DNA from: Pyxicephalus adspersus
Lineage: Eukaryota > Chordata > Amphibia > Anura > Pyxicephalidae
Direction: 5' to 3'
Length of the DNA: 64,000 nucleotides
Assembly: GCF_032062135.1 (NCBI RefSeq)
Contig: NC_092861.1
Span: forward strand, 59,020,247-59,084,246
Both the position numbers and the translations under genes were made by a program. This document shows positions 58,316 to 64,000 of this stretch, in pieces (positions within the stretch are counted from its first letter, which is position 1; the number at the start of each line of letters is the position of its first letter). The notes beneath the pieces were generated by a model. It saw only the letters and a program-made list of their open reading frames with translations. It made no database searches and was not told the DNA's origin.

Positions 58316-60596
58316 TGTAGGGTAGGGAATAATGATTACAATTATTATCTGCGGTGAAAGATTTCAGCTCTCCTTTTTCTGACAGTCATAGTAGGTGAAT
58401 TTACCCAGTGAGGTCACTGCCTGTTTTACCTATCACAACTAATTGAGGTTTGTATTATAATTGTTCGAAGGGGAAACATTGTAATGTAGAGCAGATGTCA
58501 ATATCTGTTTTTTACTATGTACTACAATGTACATCAAAGCTTGAGTTTCAGGACCTACTCATGAAATGTAGATTGCAGTGGGGAGCCAGTGCTGTCCCAT
58601 GTAATTCTGCCTGCTGCCTTTATGCAGGGAAAAAATAAAAACTACCCTTTCAATGAGATGCCTTCTGTACTGCAAAGGTAAATGTGTTTATAGGTCCTGG
58701 AGTGTAGTAAATAGGACTTACCTAATCCCTCGCTCATGCAAACCTAATCTTTTGTGGGAACGGTTCCCTGAAACATCTTCTCTACGGTGCTCCATCCAAT
58801 GGTCTCAGACTCTGATGTCTTTCTTTACAATTCAGGACCTGCATTGTAAGCAAAGAGCAACAACCTGTAGCTTTGGAGAGAAGAGGAGGTTGCTAAGGAA
58901 GTATAGGATAAGATAAGTAATTGTTCTTTTTTTAAATGATTCCTGCTAATTGGCTTTAGGTCTGCATAGAGAACTGATAGGAATATATTTTGTTTTCAAC
59001 TCTTTCATTCACAAGAAGGTTTTGGTCTTCCACTAACCACATTTCTATATCTGATCCCTGTGCATTTTAAATATACAGTATACCCTTATTTTTTTTAATA
59101 AATCAACTCTATAGCTACCGTACCAAATGGCAATATTTCTGCTTTATAAGTAAAAAAATAACAATAAACAGTATTTCAGGCAACTACTATATTTTCAAGT
59201 CTTTCTTTTTAATACACAACACACATACAATTTAGCACTACCATTTAGCATGTACTCCATTAGCTTAGTTGTCTCTTCCAAAGTCACGTTATCCCAAAAT
59301 TGTTTAACTATATATTATGAACACCTAATTTGTTTTAGTCATAGGGGTGGAAGCATTGGAAGCAGTCAACCATGTTTGTCAGGTTTGAGATACGATTCAT
59401 TTGCTGCTGACAGTAAATTAACTGAACAATAGAACAAAAAAAATAACTACCTGTCAATAGTAAGTGTCCTGGTTTTTACCTTGACAGATTTTGGAATGTT
59501 CTGTTCAGTTTTTAGACCATTGTTCGGGGTCTCAGAAACTTGGAAATAGGATGTCAGAGCAAATTATAGGAGGTGACAGAGGGTTACAGAAAAGAGAAGG
59601 TGAATTAAATGTTAACTTCATTCTCAATTAAGGTAGTTTTCTCGTTACCAGTCAGAGCAGCTTATTGTATTTGCCTTTCTATTTTTATAGATAGATTGTA
59701 GGATAAAGTGGTAAAATTATGTTATTGTATTTTTAGCACACTGAATAAATACTGTGGGACATCTTTAGAATAATTGTATAGTGTTTTTCAACCAATTTTA
59801 GTTTCTTCCATTCTTCCATACTTTATGTCTTTCACGGTGAGTGTGTTGCCTCCTGAAACTCACTTCCATGGTGAATAACTGGTATGTGGGCACTACTGAT
59901 GTCACCTCCTGGGATGTAGATGCTACATTAGCCATTTCTATGAGAGCGAGTGATGCGAGAGGATAATACATAATAATAAAATTGATAAATACCAGTATTT
60001 TCTTAATGCAATGTAATGCAATCATATATAATGTTATATATCTACCTTCTCTTCTTTCTTTGATCTTGTCTTTGCCATTGCCATTTTGGTGAAGGCAGTA
60101 AACAAGACAAGAAGTAACATTGACAGTAAAACCTCTGGTACATGACACACAATCTACCTGGTCATACTTCAGCAATGCAGTGGGTGACCAAGCAAAACAC
60201 TTTTCTTAATTTCAACCCTCCAGAATTGCAGACTGAAACGGAATGCAGAGGGTTGGGGGGGATACATTGACATACTGTGTTTTGTTACAGATGGCTCACA
60301 TGAAGAGAAAAGAATGAGCTATAGGAACTACTTACTCTATTTTTTAGATGGTTGATCTGGAGACTGGTAAAACAGGGCTTCTAGACACTCACTTTGTTGT
60401 TTATTGCAGATAACTTCAGATTTGAGGGGGATTGAGTTGGAATGCTGCATGCTCAGCATTCACTCTGCTATTTGTTATAGACAAAACACAGAAAAAAATC
60501 TTGTCTGCTGCATATGATCTAATGAAATAATGTGTATAGTAGCATACCGCACACTCCCCATATTCATGTAAAAGCCGGCATCTATTCTCCCTAAAG
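57876..60596. other. Unassigned AT-rich non-coding DNA
   Basis: It includes an (AT)n tract at 58276-58311. No exon, RNA gene or classified transposon is recognised. Confidence 0.45.
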
Positions 60597-60801
60597 CAGT
60601 GTTTTTCACCCTTTTTCGAGCCACGGCACATTTTTTACATTGAAAAAAACCTGCGGCACACCACAAATCAAAAATGTTACAAAATGACACTCTGTAGCTA
60701 ATTATCTTGTCTCTAAGAATAAACAAGGCAATTAAGCTACCTACTGCCACCCACTGACATGGCACACTAGTTTGCCGTAACACAGTGGTTGAAAATCACT
60801 G
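60597..60801. mobile_element. hAT-type MITE, 205 bp
   Basis: Left end cagtgtttttcaccc and reverse-complemented right end cagtgattttcaacc form the terminal inverted repeat. Flanks ccctaaag (60589-60596) and ccctattg (60802-60809) match at 6 of 8, consistent with an old 8-bp hAT target duplication. The 'cgagccacggcaca' and 'gcggcacacc' words are typical of hAT MITEs with AGTGGTTCTCAACC-type ends. Non-coding. Confidence 0.8.
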
Positions 60802-63618
60802 CCCTATTGGACTGTGGCTTCCAGTACATATTGTACTCATCCTCTTTCCCAGATCTTTTTATAAAAGAAAATACAAGTCCATCAAGATTTGATTTGCGCT
60901 ATCTAAAATTAATTACCCCTTCTATTCTCCTTTGGTATACAACTCAACAATACATTATGAGTGTTCTATCATCTGCCTGCCATCATCAACATAATGAGGT
61001 TAATCATTTACCAGCTGATTCTGCTCCAAGTTTTCTTTACCAAAATTATGCAGGATGCCATTCCAGAGTGTGGAAGCAGATGTCAGAACACGAGGCAGGC
61101 CTCCTGATCTTCCTCTCTCAACAAGGAAGGAAAACAGAAAGGTCTAACATGCTACAAGCCTAGACTCATACTTTATCTCCACTAGTGGGGTAAAACAGCT
61201 CTCAGTGTGCCTGTCTGTGATAAACTTGGTTGACCTAGAACCAACAAAATGTTAGACTTGACATGTGTGCAGTCTGTAATTTTTTTTTTATTGTGCATGG
61301 ATATTTAGAGATTTTGGAACTTTTAGTCAAGTCTCCACCTGCTGGCTTCAAAGCTGCCAACTGTGTACAGAGAAGCTGTACAACTGTTTATCACTGAGGG
61401 TTCCTCATGCTAGACTTAGCCCTGCAAGGCATCACAGTATGGTTGCATTTTTTGAATAGTTATTTTAATTAAATATGTAATTTATTTATTTACAATATTT
61501 TGCTAATGTATTATTAGATGATTTTTTAAGCCGTTTAAAAGAGTTTCAGTTCTGTTTAAGCTTAGTTAACAGAAGCTGAAACCCAATGTCCCAATTGCAG
61601 TATGGCCCCAATCAGCACACATTTTGTCCATGTCTATTGAATCCCAAAATTCTTAGTGGTGACTGTTTCTTTATTAGTTGCTCTTATAAGGGCAGCAGTT
61701 CAGTTTTTCAGAGAAGACTGGAACGGATTACTAGAGTAGGCATGATCAGCTTTGGTGCAGGCATCTGTATATTTGTTTGGGTTGCACATATGAAAGCCCC
61801 CTTTGTAACTGGTTGATGTGGACACTGACTTATTTTATTAGATGGAAATAGTTTGTATTGGGGTGGTAATGGTTGGGTGCACTTATGACTAAAATAGAGG
61901 CATCTGCTCAACATACATCCAATTGTTTGTTCTAATGTAAAATACATCACCCTATACTTTACAAAGTCCAAGCTCTCAACTAAGTGCATTATTCAAAGAA
62001 AAAAAAGATTACAGTAAATGGGTGACCCTGTGACATTGCTGTGCTCAGTGTTTATAATTTTGTGCACAGGATGTAAATTGATAACAGTGTGCATTAAAGA
62101 TAGGAGAGATGGCTGTGTACATTACAGGGAGCAGGAGACAGAGATATGCACTAATCAAATATATACCTTGAGTATAAGTTGTCTGTCGGTATAAATCAGC
62201 CTTTATTTGAAAAACATGAGGTCTTCATTAAAATATAATTTTAAATACAAGTGTTGTGTTAGGACTGATGTTGCACAGACTATTAAACTCCATAATAAAC
62301 AACTACTAACTTACAAAATCTCTCCTTTATAATTAAAAATATATATATATAAAAATATAATAATATAATATAATTAAAAATATAATTACATTAAATAATT
62401 AGCTCACAAAGTCAGATTGTTACATACAGGACAGTGACATAGTAATCAAATGACACAAAAGTACAACTGCCTGCAGCACATTATTTATATTACCTGTATT
62501 ATACCTATATTGTCAGCTGAGAGAGAAGACTAGTTAAAGAAATCTTGTATACTATTGGAGATATGTTAGAAGTACTGCAGCAAAACAAACAAGAAAGAAA
62601 AAAAGCCAAGCAGTTAGAATTGTACAGCATCACAAGTATATCAAGCAGTAAAGCTTTCTGTTTCAATGGACAGTAAGATGTAGGTTTGTGTGCTTCAATA
62701 GCAGAATGTGAATAGGACATAACTTGCTGCTGTTACAAGTGTAATTTGCTAAACTAACTGAAAGTCACAAATAATACCAGAGAGAATACCTGGAGTTTTT
62801 CTTCTTTTTCACATTGATTATGAAACTAACTGTCAAATAGTATACATAATAAGCTTACATACCAAAACAACAGATTCACCAAATAATAAAAGCACAGTGA
62901 CAAGCTGGAAGACATTTTTAAAGGAGAAGGTGCATTACCAGTATATTATGATTTAAAAGCGCAAAATTAATAGGTTGCTGCTGAATATATAAATCTTTAT
63001 TTGTAAATAGAAATCATTTGTTAATGCAGTTGTCACTTTGATTTGCAGCCTGCTGTTTTATTTCAGAATAGATGGAAAATGTTTGTAATAAGTCATAACT
63101 TCTGTATAGCACAGCAGATGCAGCCTACTTGGAAGCTCCATTTAAGCAATCGTTACCCGCTTATGTAATTGAATTTAATCTTGAGCTATAGAGTTCTCTA
63201 CTGCCTTCTCTCAACAAGAAGCCTAATGAGAACCTGTTAACAGGAGAAATGGAGCATAAAGCTTCACCTGCTGGCACAAAAGGATAACATGCAAAATATA
63301 AATGTTCAATATTGTATAATAAATGTACACATAGCCCAAATGTTTTTGTTTATGATAGCATAGATAGAGGTTGCAAGTCAGTTTATTTTTTGCTGTCTGT
63401 AAAACTTTGGCAGATTTCCAAATTTAAAAAAAACCTTTGGACTAGAGATGCATATTTAAAGCAAAACTCCAGCCTTACGTTCAGTTTTGTACAATTGTTC
63501 AAGCTTCTCTCCTCTATTTAAATAGCTTATTCTGTATTTATCACACACTGACAGCTGTAGAAAGTCAGATATTGACCATCTTTTTTCCTGGCTCTTTGAT
63601 ATATATCTTCATCTAGCC
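60802..63618. other. Unassigned non-coding DNA
   Basis: An (AT)n/ATAA tract occurs at about 62330-62400. The 124-codon open frame starting at 60789 overlaps the hAT end and has no family resemblance. No gene is recognised. Confidence 0.45.
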
Positions 63619-63885
63619 CAGTGTTTCTCAACTGGGGTTCTACCAGAAGTTGCTAAGGGTTCCTTGAGCAATGAGTGGTTTGTGCCTTTCAGGTCAGTTT
63701 AAGTGACACCAATGATCTTTTTGGCTATCTGTAGGGGTGACATTCTTCCTATTGGCCAGCAATGTAGGAGGCATTCTTCCCACCGACCACCACACTAATA
63801 TACTGTGAGCTATGGATATAGGAATTATAGAAGCGTTTCTATGAAAGTTATTTCAAAGGTTCCTCATGGATTCCTAGCCATACTG
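63619..63885. mobile_element. hAT-like element (CAGTGTTTCTCAAC family)
   Basis: It begins cagtgtttctcaactggggt, followed by 'gctaagggttccttgagca' and 'ccaatgatctttttggct', in the same order as the copy at 50663. The right side (aaaggttcctcatggattcc) has a partly mirrored version of the left end, but the last bases have diverged, so the end is approximate. Confidence 0.6.
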
Positions 63886-64000
63886 CCCCTGGTCCAAAAA
63901 ATGTATGTATTGAAAATAAAATTTTTGTTTAAAAATGTAATTAGCGTGTTGATAGAGGGGTGAAAAGTGATAAAATAGTAGAACAGGGAGATTGGCTATT
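63886..64000. other. Unassigned AT-rich end of window
   Basis: Nothing recognised. Confidence 0.4.

Noticed and set aside
60789..61163. 124-codon plus-strand frame
   Set aside because: It starts inside the hAT terminal repeat, has no family resemblance and no start or splice context.
61335..61348. CTCF-like 'ccacctgctgg' on the minus strand
   Set aside because: Two mismatches at conserved positions; such matches are expected many times by chance.
1..64000. CRISPR arrays, bacterial operons, phage or plasmid features
   Set aside because: No regularly spaced direct repeats with unique spacers, no dense ORFs and no ribosome-binding sites; the sequence is vertebrate-type throughout.

Overview
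The window reads as vertebrate, most likely anuran amphibian (frog), nuclear DNA. It is AT-rich and full of (AT)n, (TATG)n, (TAGA)n and (AAAT)n microsatellites. I find no intact protein-coding gene, no rRNA or tRNA gene and no prokaryotic features. It carries the mix of decayed transposons typical of frog genomes: Helitron, DIRS-type tyrosine-recombinase retrotransposon, Tc1/mariner, hAT and TTAA-target MITEs, CR1, L2-like and L1-like LINEs, and a tRNA-derived SINE. The frog assignment rests on remembered repeat families, not on a search.

Layout. 1-3.9 kb: unassigned AT-rich DNA. 3.9-5.7 kb: diverged ~130-bp repeats, then a broken Helitron N-terminal gene whose 23-residue repeat block was hit by a 197-bp hAT MITE. 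7.3-7.75 kb: hAT-like element. 11.4-11.7 kb: L2-like reverse transcriptase (RT) tail. 17.2-19.1 kb: SINE and CR1 3' end. 19.8-21.4 kb: hairpins, a 33-bp inverted repeat and a SINE tail. 27.4-29.8 kb: three MITE-type elements. 31.2-32.8 kb: dead Tc1 element carrying a nested SINE. 37.1-38.8 kb: hAT terminus, foldback MITE and hAT MITE. 40.2-41.8 kb: L2-like LINE remnant and a degenerate minisatellite. 42.9-44.7 kb: minus-strand DIRS-like remnant with recognisable RT, probable RNase H and tyrosine recombinase. 45.2-46 kb: second copy of the 29-kb repeat family. 56.2-57.9 kb: second Tc1-like pseudogene followed by an antisense L1 tail. 60.6 and 63.6 kb: further hAT elements.

The best evidence for host function lies at 52.6-52.8 kb: a perfect 14-base CTCF core motif, a TATA box 9 bases beyond it, and a non-coding stretch ending in a strong splice donor. 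This looks like the promoter and first 5'UTR exon of a plus-strand gene whose coding exons are not recognised here. A second possible exon (44875-44969) has good splice signals but no recognised homology. The rest is probably intergenic or intronic.

How parts relate: the transposons form nested layers (SINE in Tc1, hAT in Helitron) that allow relative dating. Every catalytic motif I could check in the Tc1 copies and the L2-like RT is mutated, and the others are interrupted by stops or frameshifts. I did not find a convincing undescribed biological system. The most unusual structures are the DIRS remnant, the Helitron repeat array, the paired hairpins near 20 kb and the duplicated repeat at 45 kb.
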